Shown here: one piece after another, positions 1-8,540 of the stretch | Layout: every line of letters starts with the position of its first letter | Position numbering within the stretch: position 1 is the stretch's first letter | Source of the DNA: Prauserella isguenensis | Lineage (GTDB): Bacteria > Actinomycetota > Actinomycetes > Mycobacteriales > Pseudonocardiaceae | Direction: 5' to 3' | DNA length: 64,000 nucleotides | NCBI RefSeq assembly: GCF_014191605.1 | Contig: NZ_JACHWU010000002.1 | Coordinates: 806,001 to 870,000, forward strand | The notes under the pieces: generated by a model | Told to the model about the DNA's origin: nothing | The model's input: only the letters and a program-made list of their open reading frames with translations | Databases searched by the model: none | Made by a program: the position numbers and the translations under genes

Positions 1-645
1 GTTCATGGGCGTCACCAGGTCCGGCAGGCCCGAGTAGAACTCCGCGATCGCCGCGCGGCCCTGCAACGTCGTCGGGATGCCCTCCGGGGCGTACGGGATG
101 TCGAGCACGCCGTCCTCGTGGAACAGGTCCGGAATCGCCGCGACGTCCAGGCTCCCCACCGCGTCGAGATACGACGTGATGAGCCTGCGCCCGATGTCGG
201 TGTCGGCCGCCTGCGGTCCTGCCTCGAATCCCTCCAGCTCCGGCGGGGTGAGTGCGGAGATCACCCGGGAGGAGATCCGCCACCCGGCCGCGGTGCGGAC
301 ATAGGTGTCCTCGTTGAGCGCGGCGGCCCGGAACTTCGCGCCCGAGGCCGAATGTCCCTCCGAGAACACGTAGTTCGTGCCGTGGGCGGTGTCCGGCCCG
401 TCGAACTCGACGATGTGGTTGGTGATGATGTGGAATTGGTCGGCCACCGAGGCGGCGTCCCGTTCGAAGAAGCCGCGGATCGCCTCCCTGCCCTCGAACC
501 GCTCGAGCCCCACCGGGGTCGCGTCCCACACGGCGTCGTCACTGAAGGCCGACAACGCCTCCGCCGGGTCGAAGCGGTCGAGACCGCGGGCGTACCGGTG
601 GGACAGTTCCATGATCTCGTGCCGCGCGGCGGCCTGCTCGTTCAT
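1..645 (-). CDS. Two-domain SnoaL/NTF2-like protein (3' end outside the window)
   Basis: The reading frame starts at ATG 645 and runs off the left edge; 215 codons are visible. The first ~125 residues look like an NTF2-like cone domain (N-terminal helix with HRYARGLDRFDP, later FHIITNHIVEF). A second copy appears to begin near residue 148 (RRLITSYLDAVGSLD). Such folds serve as small isomerases, dehydratases or hydrolases, or as non-catalytic partners. It begins 12 bases after the alcohol dehydrogenase stop, so it is the last visible gene of the ketone-oxidation operon. The substrate is unknown. The fold is inferred from pattern only, and the C-terminus cannot be judged. Confidence 0.75.
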   Translation of the reverse strand, partial: MNEQAAARHEIMELSHRYARGLDRFDPAEALSAFSDDAVWDATPVGLERFEGREAIRGFFERDAASVADQFHIITNHIVEFDGPDTAHGTNYVFSEGHSASGAKFRAAALNEDTYVRTAAGWRISSRVISALTPPELEGFEAGPQAADTDIGRRLITSYLDAVGSLDVAAIPDLFHEDGVLDIPYAPEGIPTTLQGRAAIAEFYSGLPDLVTPMN

Positions 646-657
646 CGTCGGCCCGGC

Positions 658-1776
658 TCAGTCGTAGACGATGACGCCGCGGATGTTCTTGCCCTCGCGC
701 AGGTCCTGGAAGGCGGTGTTGATGTCCTCCAGGGCGTAGGTGCGCGTGACCAACTCGTCGAGCTTCATCTCGTCGCGCCGATACAGGTCGGCGATCAGCG
801 GGATGTCGTTGCGCGCGTTGGTGGAGCCGTAGAGCGTGCCCTGCAACCGCTTGCCCGACATCGCGAACGTGAACATGTCGAACTGCACGTCGCGCTGCAG
901 GACGGGTGCGGCCGCGGTGAGCACCAACACTCCGCCGCGCCGCGTCATCGCCTGTGCGGGCTCGAGGATGGAGCCGTACGCGACGCCGACGGTGACGATC
1001 ACCCGGTCGGCGCCCTGGCCGTTCGTCATGTTCTCGACGAGCTGCGCGGCCTCCGCCGCCGTGGCGGCGGTGTGCGTGGCACCGAACTCCGGCGCGCGAT
1101 CCCGCTTGTAGTCCACCGGGTCGACCGCGATGATGGCCTTCGCGCCGCGGTGCCGGGCGCCCTGGACCGCGTTCATGCCGACGCCGCCGACACCGAAGAT
1201 CACCACGACGTCGCCGAGCTGCAGGTCGGCCGCGTACATGGTCGATCCCCATCCCGTCGGCACGCCGCATCCGATGAGCGCTGCCTTGTCGAGCGGAATG
1301 TCTTTGTCGATCTTCACGAGTGCGTCCGTGGGCACCGTGACGTACGGCGCGAACGTGCCGAGGTACGACATCGCGCCGACGCCCTGGCCGCGGGCGTGGA
1401 TCCGATGCGTACCGTCGGGCGAGGTGCCGGCGAGCACACCGGCGCCGAGCGCGCACATGTTGGCCTTGCCCGCGACGCACATCGAGCATTTGCCGCACGA
1501 GGGCAGGAACGAGCAGACGACGTGGTCGCCGACCTGCAGGTCGGCCACGTGGTCCCCGACCTCGGTGACCACCCCGGCACCCTCGTGGCCGCCGAGGATC
1601 GGCGCCCAGTCGAGCGGGATGTCGCCCGTGTCGAGGTGGTCGTCACTGTGGCAGATGCCCGACGCGGCGAGTTTCACCGTCGCCTCGCTCCTCTTCGGCG
1701 GGTCGAGTTCGATCTCCTCGACCGACCAGCCCGATTGTGTTCCCGGCTCCCACAGGAGCGCACCCTTGGTTTTCAT
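658..1776 (-). CDS. Zinc-dependent alcohol dehydrogenase, NDMA-dependent (Rxyl_3153-like) family
   Basis: A 372-residue medium-chain dehydrogenase. Catalytic zinc ligands appear as Cys42 (GICHSDDH) and His64 (GGHEGAG). Structural zinc cysteines are 94, 97, 100 and 108. The nucleotide-binding loop is GVGGVG. The N-terminus MKTKGALLWEPG is typical of actinobacterial NDMA-dependent alcohol dehydrogenases, which keep the nicotinamide cofactor tightly bound and pass electrons to an unknown acceptor, often mycofactocin in related systems. The start at 1776 is preceded by GAAAGGAT; longer in-frame starts are antisense noise. In this operon it probably oxidises an alcohol to the ketone used by the monooxygenase, or an alcohol released by the esterase. 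Substrate is inferred from context only. Confidence 0.9.
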   Translation of the reverse strand: MKTKGALLWEPGTQSGWSVEEIELDPPKRSEATVKLAASGICHSDDHLDTGDIPLDWAPILGGHEGAGVVTEVGDHVADLQVGDHVVCSFLPSCGKCSMCVAGKANMCALGAGVLAGTSPDGTHRIHARGQGVGAMSYLGTFAPYVTVPTDALVKIDKDIPLDKAALIGCGVPTGWGSTMYAADLQLGDVVVIFGVGGVGMNAVQGARHRGAKAIIAVDPVDYKRDRAPEFGATHTAATAAEAAQLVENMTNGQGADRVIVTVGVAYGSILEPAQAMTRRGGVLVLTAAAPVLQRDVQFDMFTFAMSGKRLQGTLYGSTNARNDIPLIADLYRRDEMKLDELVTRTYALEDINTAFQDLREGKNIRGVIVYD

Positions 1777-1837
1777 CGATATCCTTTCGGTCCGGTGTGG
1801 AGAGTCGCCGACGACGGCGGCACGGGCCGCCCACGGG

Positions 1838-2293
1838 TCAGCTCGCGGGGTCCGCGACGGGGACGGCGCGGTGGATGTCGGTCTCGCGCTTGGCGATGCG
1901 CCAGCGGCCGTCGACCCGGCGCAGCAGGTCGCGGTAGGTCGCCGCGGTCTGCGCCCAGCCGTCGGCGGTGCCCGCCATCGCCAGCACATCGGTCACGGAC
2001 GTGGCCGTGCCGCCGACCACGTCGACGTCGATCACCGAGTTGACCGACCAGTGGTGGGATGCGGGCACGGCCTCCCACAGACCGGTGACACCGGTGCGGA
2101 TCCCGTCGCGACCCTCGAACACCGCATCGGGCCCGGGCGACCACGTCGCATTCTCGGCCCACAGCGAGAGGAACCACGGCAGGTCCCGCTTGTCGAACGC
2201 GTGCCCGTAGCCGTGCAGCACCCGCCGGATCTCTTCGAGCGCCTCCACGCGGTCCAGCCGGACGGCGAGGTCGTCGTCGATCGCGGTGCCCAT
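1838..2293 (-). CDS. Nuclear transport factor 2 family protein (SnoaL-like)
   Basis: A 151-residue single-domain NTF2-like protein: an N-terminal helix (RRVLHGYGHAFDKRD), a strand pair with FEGRDGIRTGV, and the C-terminal sheet TYRDLLRRVDGRWRIAKRE. The ATG at 2293 lies one base after the stop of the EthD-like gene (TGACATG), so translation is probably coupled. It resembles SnoaL_4 proteins found in steroid, terpene and aromatic catabolic operons, where some members hydrate or isomerise ring-cleavage intermediates. No firm catalytic assignment is possible from sequence. Confidence 0.85.
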   Translation of the reverse strand: MGTAIDDDLAVRLDRVEALEEIRRVLHGYGHAFDKRDLPWFLSLWAENATWSPGPDAVFEGRDGIRTGVTGLWEAVPASHHWSVNSVIDVDVVGGTATSVTDVLAMAGTADGWAQTAATYRDLLRRVDGRWRIAKRETDIHRAVPVADPAS

Positions 2294-2294
2294 G

Positions 2295-2618
2295 TCAGGC
2301 CCTCCCCGTCGGCTGGACGTCGACGACCTCGTGGAAGTTGACGTCGACGCCCGCTCCGGCGAAGTTGGCCATGTCCGCCTGGGCCGCCTGCCCCTCGGGC
2401 GAGGCGAACGCAGCGGCGCAGTCGTCTCGGCCGTCCCACTCCATGACGGCGACGAGAAAGTGCTCCGGCTTCGAACCGTCGAAGGTCGTCGCCGCGCCCC
2501 AGCCGTAGGAGCGCAGCCCCGGCAGCTTCGCAGCCAGCACGGCGTGCGTGGACCGGTAGTGCTCGAGGAACTTCTCCGGATCATCCGGGTGGTTGTAGTG
2601 CACGGTGATGCGGAACAT
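2295..2618 (-). CDS. EthD-family protein
   Basis: A 107-residue ferredoxin-like alpha/beta barrel protein. It starts MFRITVHYNHPDDPEKFLEHY, with a following HAVLAAKLPG segment, the usual EthD signature. The start at 2618 has a strong Shine-Dalgarno (GGGAGGAG) eight bases upstream. EthD proteins are small dimers, required for some monooxygenase systems (for example ethyl tert-butyl ether oxidation) or acting on polyketide-like rings. Here it lies directly between the flavin monooxygenase and an NTF2-like gene. A helper or downstream enzymatic role is inferred from position. Confidence 0.87.
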   Translation of the reverse strand: MFRITVHYNHPDDPEKFLEHYRSTHAVLAAKLPGLRSYGWGAATTFDGSKPEHFLVAVMEWDGRDDCAAAFASPEGQAAQADMANFAGAGVDVNFHEVVDVQPTGRA

Positions 2619-2637
2619 CGATGTCTCCTCCCGGAGG

Positions 2638-4254
2638 TCACGCACTCAGTGCGAAGCCCTCGTAGTCGTTGGCCGCGACCTCCTGGCACTTCTGCCAGTA
2701 CGGGCCGACCCCGCCGAGATAAGCCATGAGCAAACGGGGCTTACCGGGCACGTTCGCCCCCATGTACCAGGAATCGGTCTTCGGATAGAGCGTCATGTCG
2801 CCGACCTCGCGCACGTGGTCGGTCCACTCCTTCTCCGCCGTCTCGGTCGCCTCGACGGTCCGCAGCTCGCTGCTCCGCATGTGGTCGACCAGGTCGGTGA
2901 TCCATTCGACGTGCTGCTCGATGGAGACGATCATGTTCGAGAGCACCGACGGGCTGCCGGGGCCGGTGATCGTGAACAGGTTCGGAAAGCCCGCCGGGTT
3001 CAGGCCCAGGTACAGCGCGGGCCCGTCCTGCCACTTCTCCCGGAGCGTCTGGCCGCCCCGGCCGCGGACGTCGATGTTCAGCAGCGCACCCGTCATGGCA
3101 TCGAAACCGGTGGCCAGCACCAGACTGTCGACCTCGTACTCCCGGTCGCTGGTGCGCACGCCGCTGCCGGTGATCTCGACCAGCGGGGTTTCCTTGAGGT
3201 CGACCAGCTGGACGTGGTCGGAGTTGAACGTCTCGTAGTAGCCGGTGTCCAGGCACGGCCGCTTGGTGCCGAAGGCGTAGGTCTTCGGGCACAGCTTCTC
3301 GGCCGTCTCCGGGTCGTCGACGATCTCGCGGATCTTCCCGCGCACGAACTCGGCGGCCGTCTCGTTGGCCTCCTCGTCCGCGAGCAGGTCGGTGTAGGCC
3401 TGGAGCACACCGGTGAGGTTGCCGCGCCGCCAGCGCTCCTCGTAGTTGTGGTGCCGCTCGTCGGGGTCGACCTCGAGCGCCGACCGGGTGGGCGGTTCGA
3501 TCGCGACGCCGAACCCGGACTGCCTGCTCTCCTCCCGGATCTCGCGGTATCGCGACTTGATGTCGGCGACCATCCCCTGGTCGATGGGCCCGTTGAACGT
3601 CGGCAGGCTGAAGTTCGGCGTCCGCTGGAACACCGTCAGTTCGGTCGCCTGCTTCGCGATGATCGGGATCGCCTGGATACCGGACGAGCCGGTCCCGATG
3701 ACGGCGACCCGCTTGCCCGTGAAGTCCACACCGGACTCCGGCCAGTCGCACGTGTGGTACCAGTCGCCGCGGAACCGTTCGAGTCCGGGAACCTCCGGCT
3801 TCTTCGGCACGGACAGACAACCGACGGCCATGATGCAGTACCGCGCGCCGACCTCGTCACCGGACTCCGTGCGCACGGTCCACAGTGCACTGTCCTCGTC
3901 GTAGTGCGCTGCGGTGACCTTCGTGTCGAGCACGACGTCCTTGCGCAGGTCGTGCCGGTCGGCCACGTGGTGGATGTAGGACAGGATCTCGGGCTGGCTC
4001 GGGTACTTCTCCGTCCACTCCCACTCCTGTTCGAGCTCGGGGTCGAACGAGTAGGAGTAGTGCATGCTCTCGACGTCGCAACGGGCACCGGGGTACCGGT
4101 TCCAGTACCACGTGCCGCCGATGTCGGAGCCCGCTTCGACGACCTTCACGCGCATGCCCAGGTTCCGCAGCTTGTACAGCTGATACAGGCCGGAGAACCC
4201 GGCACCCACGATGACGGCGTCCAGCTCGGTCGGCAGTTTCCTGGTAGCAGACAT
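2638..4254 (-). CDS. Baeyer-Villiger-type flavin monooxygenase
   Basis: A 538-residue class B flavoprotein monooxygenase. The FAD Rossmann motif GAGFSG is at residues 17-22. The Baeyer-Villiger fingerprint FxGxxxHTxxWP is at 161-172 (FRGDWYHTCDWP). A second dinucleotide motif, GTGSSG, for NADPH is at 187-192. The length fits the phenylacetone/cyclohexanone monooxygenase group. The enzyme would insert an oxygen atom next to a carbonyl using O2 and NADPH, giving an ester or lactone. The esterase upstream and alcohol dehydrogenase downstream match a classical ketone-degradation route. The native ketone (cyclic, terpenoid, steroid or alkyl) cannot be told from sequence. Confidence 0.93.
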   Translation of the reverse strand: MSATRKLPTELDAVIVGAGFSGLYQLYKLRNLGMRVKVVEAGSDIGGTWYWNRYPGARCDVESMHYSYSFDPELEQEWEWTEKYPSQPEILSYIHHVADRHDLRKDVVLDTKVTAAHYDEDSALWTVRTESGDEVGARYCIMAVGCLSVPKKPEVPGLERFRGDWYHTCDWPESGVDFTGKRVAVIGTGSSGIQAIPIIAKQATELTVFQRTPNFSLPTFNGPIDQGMVADIKSRYREIREESRQSGFGVAIEPPTRSALEVDPDERHHNYEERWRRGNLTGVLQAYTDLLADEEANETAAEFVRGKIREIVDDPETAEKLCPKTYAFGTKRPCLDTGYYETFNSDHVQLVDLKETPLVEITGSGVRTSDREYEVDSLVLATGFDAMTGALLNIDVRGRGGQTLREKWQDGPALYLGLNPAGFPNLFTITGPGSPSVLSNMIVSIEQHVEWITDLVDHMRSSELRTVEATETAEKEWTDHVREVGDMTLYPKTDSWYMGANVPGKPRLLMAYLGGVGPYWQKCQEVAANDYEGFALSA

Positions 4255-4362
4255 GGAGCGATGTCCTCACATTCGACGGGAAGGCGGACGGAAGAGCAGC
4301 GGACAGGCGCCCGCGGGGGCGCTTCGAACCGGATCGGGGAAGTCGCAGGAACGGTCGCGGCG

Positions 4363-5292
4363 TCAGGCCGCGGCGGACAGGTGGCGGTCGATCTCCGAGG
4401 CGATGTAGTCGATCGCCTCCGCACTGCCCGGCAGCACGTTGACCATCGTGAAGAAACCGTGCATCTGGCCGGGGAACCGCCGGTGCCGGACCGGGACGCC
4501 CGCCGCCTCGAGCGCCTTCGCGTAGGCCTCGCCCTCGTCCCGCAGGACGTCGTGCTCGGCGGTCACCACGACCGCGGGGGCCTGGCCCGAGAGGTCACCG
4601 GCCCTCGCCGGGCAGGCGTCGGGGTTCGCGCGCTGGTCGGCGTCGGCGTAGTGGTCCCAGAACCAGATCATGGCGTCCCGGCTGACCATGAGCTGGTTCT
4701 CGGGATCGGCGTAGGAGGAGTTGTCGAAGTCGCAGTCGGTGACCGGGTAGACGAGTACCTGCTGGGAGATCTCCGGTCCGCCGGAGCGGGCCTTCTGGGC
4801 GACGATCGCGGCGAGGTTGCCGCCCGCACTGTCGCCCGCAGCGATCAACGGCACCCGTTTGCCCGCGATCTCCTCGAGGTGGGAGTCGACCCAGCGGAGC
4901 GAGTCCCACGCGTCGTCGGCCGCCGCCGGATAACGGTGCTCGGGTGCGAGCCGGTAGTCGACGAGCACCACGGCACACCCGGTCTTGTCGGCGAGCTGCC
5001 TGCCGAGGGTCTCGAACTCCTCGATCCTGCCGATCACCCAGCCGCCGCCGTGGTAGTAGACGATGACACCGCGCGGCGAGGCGTTCGGTACCAGGATCTG
5101 CACGGGAACCGAGCGGCCGGGAAGGTCGATCGAGCGAGTCTCGGCCCGCGCCATGTCCGGCCCGGGGCCGTACATCTCCCGCAGGGCCGCGGTGATGCCG
5201 CGGGCCTGCTCCGGATCCATCTCGTGGATCGGCGGCTGCCCGGATTCGGCGAGCTGGGCGAGCAGTGAACTGGTGGCCTCGTCTAGAGCCAT
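4363..5292 (-). CDS. HSL-family alpha/beta hydrolase (esterase/lactonase)
   Basis: A 309-residue hormone-sensitive-lipase type esterase. The oxyanion motif HGGGW is at residues 81-85. The nucleophile is Ser155 in GDSAGG, with Asp248 (AEHDVL) and His278 (QMHGFF) completing the triad. No signal peptide is seen, so it is cytoplasmic. It is the first gene of the minus-strand operon and probably hydrolyses the ester or lactone made by the monooxygenase. The 108-base gap before that gene holds a modest GC-rich hairpin around 4305-4324 that could act as an attenuator or processing site (weak evidence). Confidence 0.92.
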   Translation of the reverse strand: MALDEATSSLLAQLAESGQPPIHEMDPEQARGITAALREMYGPGPDMARAETRSIDLPGRSVPVQILVPNASPRGVIVYYHGGGWVIGRIEEFETLGRQLADKTGCAVVLVDYRLAPEHRYPAAADDAWDSLRWVDSHLEEIAGKRVPLIAAGDSAGGNLAAIVAQKARSGGPEISQQVLVYPVTDCDFDNSSYADPENQLMVSRDAMIWFWDHYADADQRANPDACPARAGDLSGQAPAVVVTAEHDVLRDEGEAYAKALEAAGVPVRHRRFPGQMHGFFTMVNVLPGSAEAIDYIASEIDRHLSAAA

Positions 5293-5345
5293 GGGGCACC
5301 TCTTTGTGCTGCTGGCGAACGTTGGGACCGGCGGACGCGAGGCGA

Positions 5346-5359
5346 ACCTCGTTCGAGGT
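5346..5359. promoter_or_regulatory. 14-bp inverted repeat, candidate operator of the ketone operon
   Basis: The sequence ACCTCG-TT-CGAGGT has perfect six-base arms. It lies about 20-33 bases downstream of the predicted start of the minus-strand operon transcript and upstream of the esterase start codon. The adjacent divergent gene encodes a GntR/FadR regulator, so a roadblock-type operator is a reasonable inference. No consensus for this regulator subgroup was matched. Confidence 0.4.
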
Positions 5360-5385
5360 GAGAGACCTGCGTCACATGCTCAGCA

Positions 5386-5415
5386 AGTATGCGGTGCCCC
5401 CATAATTCATGTCAA
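5386..5415 (-). promoter_or_regulatory. Sigma-70-like promoter of the esterase/monooxygenase operon
   Basis: On the minus strand a perfect TTGACA (5410-5415) is followed after 18 bases by CATACT (5386-5391). A transcript would start near 5379, giving an ~85-base leader before the esterase ATG at 5292. This is one of the few consensus-like promoters in the window. It also sits in a locally AT-richer stretch between divergent genes. Confidence 0.6.
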
Positions 5416-5620
5416 GGATTAGCATGGTCTCGGACGCAAAGCGGACAACGCGGAAGTCTGCGACCCAGGGCAGCGTCCCGTCGACCGACACGGAGGACCA
5501 CCCCGCGGGCGCCAACCGAACGCGAATCATGCTCAGGAAATGACCGGCTGTCGACACGACACCCGGCGCTCGAGCAGGTCCTGCGCAGGGATTCAGGATC
5601 ATCATCGGTATCGTCACCCC

Positions 5621-6370
5621 ATGGACCAAGACGCGCTGGAACCTCGCCAGCGGCCGTACAAGCGGGGCGACAAGGTCGCGCAGGCCGTGGCACGGAGCAT
5701 CATGCGGAAGATCCGCGCCGAGGGGCTCGAACCGGGCGCCCACCTGCCCTCGGAAGCGCACATGCTCAAGGAGTACGGCATCGGGCGCGGATCGCTGCGC
5801 GAGGCGCTGCGCATCCTCGAGGTCAACGGCCTGATCTGGCTCAAACCCGGGCCGGGCGGTGGGCCGATCGTCAGCGGCGCCCAGCCCGACCACTTCGGAC
5901 AGATGGCGACGCTGTACCTGCAGGCACAGGGCACCACGTTCCGCGAGCTGATCGAGGCGCGACTCGCGGTCGAACCACTCATGGCACGGCTGGCCGCACA
6001 GCGCCAGGACCCGGCGTACATGGACGAGCTACGACGCGTCAGCGGATCGCTCAAGGTCGACGACGATGCCGCCTACCTCGAGTACACGGGCGATTTCCAC
6101 CGGCTCGTCGCCGAGATGTCCGGCAACGGCATCCTCAGCCTGCTCGGCCAGTCGCTGTCGGACATCTTCCGCGACCGGGTCAGCGGCATCGTGTTCCCCA
6201 AGTCGCGACGCAAGGAGGTCTCCGACGCACACGTGGCGATCGCCAAGGCCATCGAGGACGGCGAGCCCGACGCGGCGCACGACCTGATGTACGAGCACAT
6301 GGCCAAGTACGTCAACTACGTCAAGCGGGGACACCCGACGCTGATCAACGAGGTCGTCGACTGGCGCTGA
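5621..6370 (+). CDS. GntR-family transcriptional regulator, FadR/FCD subgroup
   Basis: A 249-residue regulator. The winged helix-turn-helix covers about residues 18-87 (LPSEAHMLKEYGIGRGSLREALRI split over two helices). A C-terminal FCD helical ligand-binding domain follows from ~95 to 245. Possible metal/ligand residues are the Asp and His in GDFHRLV, the His in DAHVAIA and the His in YEHMAKY. The start at 5621 was chosen because conserved sequence begins there; upstream codons to 5540 are non-conserved. It is transcribed away from the ketone-oxidation operon and probably represses it until a pathway acid or ester binds. Confidence 0.88.
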   Translation: MDQDALEPRQRPYKRGDKVAQAVARSIMRKIRAEGLEPGAHLPSEAHMLKEYGIGRGSLREALRILEVNGLIWLKPGPGGGPIVSGAQPDHFGQMATLYLQAQGTTFRELIEARLAVEPLMARLAAQRQDPAYMDELRRVSGSLKVDDDAAYLEYTGDFHRLVAEMSGNGILSLLGQSLSDIFRDRVSGIVFPKSRRKEVSDAHVAIAKAIEDGEPDAAHDLMYEHMAKYVNYVKRGHPTLINEVVDWR

Positions 6371-6470
6371 CGGGCACGCCCGCCTCCCGTCGCCGTCCGG
6401 CTCGCCGCGCGGCGCCGCTCCGCGCGGGCCGCCCGGCCGTGGTGGGGCCGCCCTCACCGGCGGCACCACC

Positions 6471-6476
6471 TACGAT
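6471..6476 (+). promoter_or_regulatory. Candidate -10 element of a leaderless gene
   Basis: TACGAT is followed by seven bases and then the GTG start at 6484, with no Shine-Dalgarno. This is the layout of leaderless actinobacterial transcripts. No clear -35 was found. Confidence 0.4.
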
Positions 6477-6483
6477 CACCTCC

Positions 6484-7317
6484 GTGCCTTACGCCCACGC
6501 GGCCGACGGGGTCGCCCTGTACTACGAGGTCCACGGCCCCGACGAGCGCCCACCCGACGCCGGCGGTCCCGAGTCGGAGCACGCCGGCCCGCCCGCGTTA
6601 CTGCTCATCGCCGGGCAGTCCAACAGCAGGCGCTGGTGGGATCCGGTGCGTGGCGACTTCGAAGGCGCGTTCCGGGTGATCACGATGGACCATCGCGGTA
6701 TCGGCCACAGCGACAAGCCGGACGACGACTCGTACAGCACTCGCGGATTCGCTGCGGACGCGGTCGCCGTACTCGACGCGGCCGGGGTGCGGCGCGCCCA
6801 CGTCTACGGCACGTCGATGGGCGGGCGGGTCGCGCAGTGGCTCGCCGTCGACCATCCCGCGCGGGTCGACAGGCTGGTGCTGGGCTGCACCTCGCCCGGC
6901 GGGCCGCACGCGGCCGAACGGAGCGCCGGGGTGACCCGCAGCCTCGCCCAGCACGACGCCGCCGCGGTCCGGCGGGCACTGCTCGAGCTGATGTACACCC
7001 CGGAGTGGCTCGCCGCGCATCCCGGGCCGTACCGGACCATCGGCGAGCGCGGCACACCGCCGCACGTGCTGCGGCGGCACCGGCTCGCCAGCCACCGGCA
7101 CGACGCGTGGGACGCGCTGCCGGCCATCACCGCGCCGACCCTCGTCGTGCACGGCGAGGACGACGTGTTCAACCCGGCGGCCAACGCTCCCCTGCTCGCC
7201 CACCGCATCCCCGGCGCGGCGCTGCAGCTGATTCCGGGTGCACGGCACGCCTACTTCGAGGAGCGCCGCGACGTCGCGAGTCCGCTCGTGCTCGGCTTCC
7301 TCACCGGGGCGACATAG
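6484..7317 (+). CDS. Alpha/beta hydrolase
   Basis: A 277-residue alpha/beta hydrolase-fold protein. The nucleophile elbow is YGTSMGG, a likely acid residue lies in HGEDDVF, and the catalytic His is in GARHAYF. A GIGHSDKP segment is typical of the cap-containing haloperoxidase/lactonase group. The GTG start at 6484 gives the conserved N-terminus VPYAHAADGVALYYEVHG; no ribosome site precedes it, so it may be leaderless. It is 113 bases downstream of the GntR gene on the same strand. Whether it belongs to the ketone pathway is uncertain. Confidence 0.85.
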   Translation: MPYAHAADGVALYYEVHGPDERPPDAGGPESEHAGPPALLLIAGQSNSRRWWDPVRGDFEGAFRVITMDHRGIGHSDKPDDDSYSTRGFAADAVAVLDAAGVRRAHVYGTSMGGRVAQWLAVDHPARVDRLVLGCTSPGGPHAAERSAGVTRSLAQHDAAAVRRALLELMYTPEWLAAHPGPYRTIGERGTPPHVLRRHRLASHRHDAWDALPAITAPTLVVHGEDDVFNPAANAPLLAHRIPGAALQLIPGARHAYFEERRDVASPLVLGFLTGAT

Positions 7318-7534
7318 AGCTCCGCGGGGCGCCTCGCACGCCGTCGGTCCGTCGAGGCCTGTCCGACCGCGCGGTCGGCGAGGGCGGTTCCGACCGGGAA
7401 CTCGGCCGGCGTGCGACACCACCGCCCGGGGTACTCGCCGTTTAGCGCGGTGGCGGGGCGGGAAGGCCGGACAGGCGCGAGGCGCGCAGCCGCCCCGGCG
7501 CCGACCAGGGCCGTCACCGGAAAGGAAGACACCC

Positions 7535-8533
7535 GTGATCCCGTTCGAGTACCGGCGTGCCGACGACGTGTCGGCCGCGGTCGACACCGTGGCGCGGAAC
7601 CCGACCGCGTCGTTCCTCGGCGGCGGGACGAACCTCGTGGACCATCTCAAGCTCGGCGTGGCCACCCCGGAGCACCTCGTCGACGTGTCTCGCCTGCCAC
7701 TCGACGACATCGAGCCGGGCCCCGACGGGGGCCTGCGGATCGGCGCCACGGCGCGCAACAGCGACACCGCGGCCGACCCCGACGTCCGCTCGCGTTACCC
7801 GGTGCTGGCCGAGGCCCTGCTCTCGGGCGCCTCCGGCCAACTCCGCAATCTCGCCACGGTCGGCGGCAACCTGCTCCAGCGGACACGCTGCGCCTACTTT
7901 CAGGACGTGACCACCCCGTGCAACAAGAGGGAACCGGGCACCGGCTGCTCCGCACTCGAGGGATACCAGCGCTACCACGCGATTCTCGGCGCGTCCCGCC
8001 ACTGCGTGGCCACGCACCCGTCCGACATGGCCGTGGCGATGGTGGCGCTGGACGCGACCGTCCACGTGCAGGGGCCGAACGGATCGCGGAGTCTGCCTGC
8101 CGAGGAGCTCCACCGGCTCCCCGGGGACGAGCCGGAACGTGACACGGTGCTCGAGCACGGCGAACTCATCACCGCCGTCGAGCTGCCACCGCTGCCGTTC
8201 GCGGCGAATTCGGCCTACCGCAAGGTGCGTGACCGCGCCTCGTACGCCTTCGCTCTGGTGTCGGTCGCCGCCGCGCTCGACGTCGACGACGCCGGCACGG
8301 TCCGCGACGTCCGGATCGCGTTCGGCGGCCTCGCGCACAAGCCCTGGCGTGCGCACCGCGCGGAGGCCGCGCTCCGGGGCGGACCCGCCACCGACGACCG
8401 CGCCGCCCGCGCCGCCGAGGCCGAGCTCGAGAATGCGGAACCGTTGGCCGGCAACGCCTTCAAGATCCCGATGGCCCGCGGCGCCCTCACCGCGACGCTG
8501 CGCAGGCTGAGCCCGCTGCCGACGACGCGGTGA
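7535..8533 (+). CDS. Molybdenum hydroxylase FAD-binding subunit (PaoB/YagS-like)
   Basis: A 332-residue protein with the FAD_binding_5 and CO_deh_flav_C layout. It shows LGGGTNLVDHLKLG (residues 28-41) and GGNLL (110-114). Cys119, Cys129, Cys138 and Cys157 fall in the insert where E. coli PaoB binds an extra [4Fe-4S] cluster. It would carry electrons from the molybdenum subunit's iron-sulfur partner to FAD and an acceptor. The GTG start follows GGAAAGGAAG. Unlike paoABC, it lies convergent to the other two subunits, with only seven bases between the stop codons. Confidence 0.9.
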   Translation: MIPFEYRRADDVSAAVDTVARNPTASFLGGGTNLVDHLKLGVATPEHLVDVSRLPLDDIEPGPDGGLRIGATARNSDTAADPDVRSRYPVLAEALLSGASGQLRNLATVGGNLLQRTRCAYFQDVTTPCNKREPGTGCSALEGYQRYHAILGASRHCVATHPSDMAVAMVALDATVHVQGPNGSRSLPAEELHRLPGDEPERDTVLEHGELITAVELPPLPFAANSAYRKVRDRASYAFALVSVAAALDVDDAGTVRDVRIAFGGLAHKPWRAHRAEAALRGGPATDDRAARAAEAELENAEPLAGNAFKIPMARGALTATLRRLSPLPTTR

Positions 8534-8540
8534 CGGCCGA

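Noticed and set aside
118-2043. Long plus-strand open frame opposite the alcohol dehydrogenase and NTF2-like genes
   Set aside because: It is the antisense of well-supported genes; its product is Arg/Asp/Val-rich low-complexity with no family motifs, as expected from high-GC antisense frames.
2605-5268. Plus-strand 887-codon frame opposite the monooxygenase and esterase
   Set aside because: Antisense to two clear enzymes with catalytic motifs; no domain signal in its translation.
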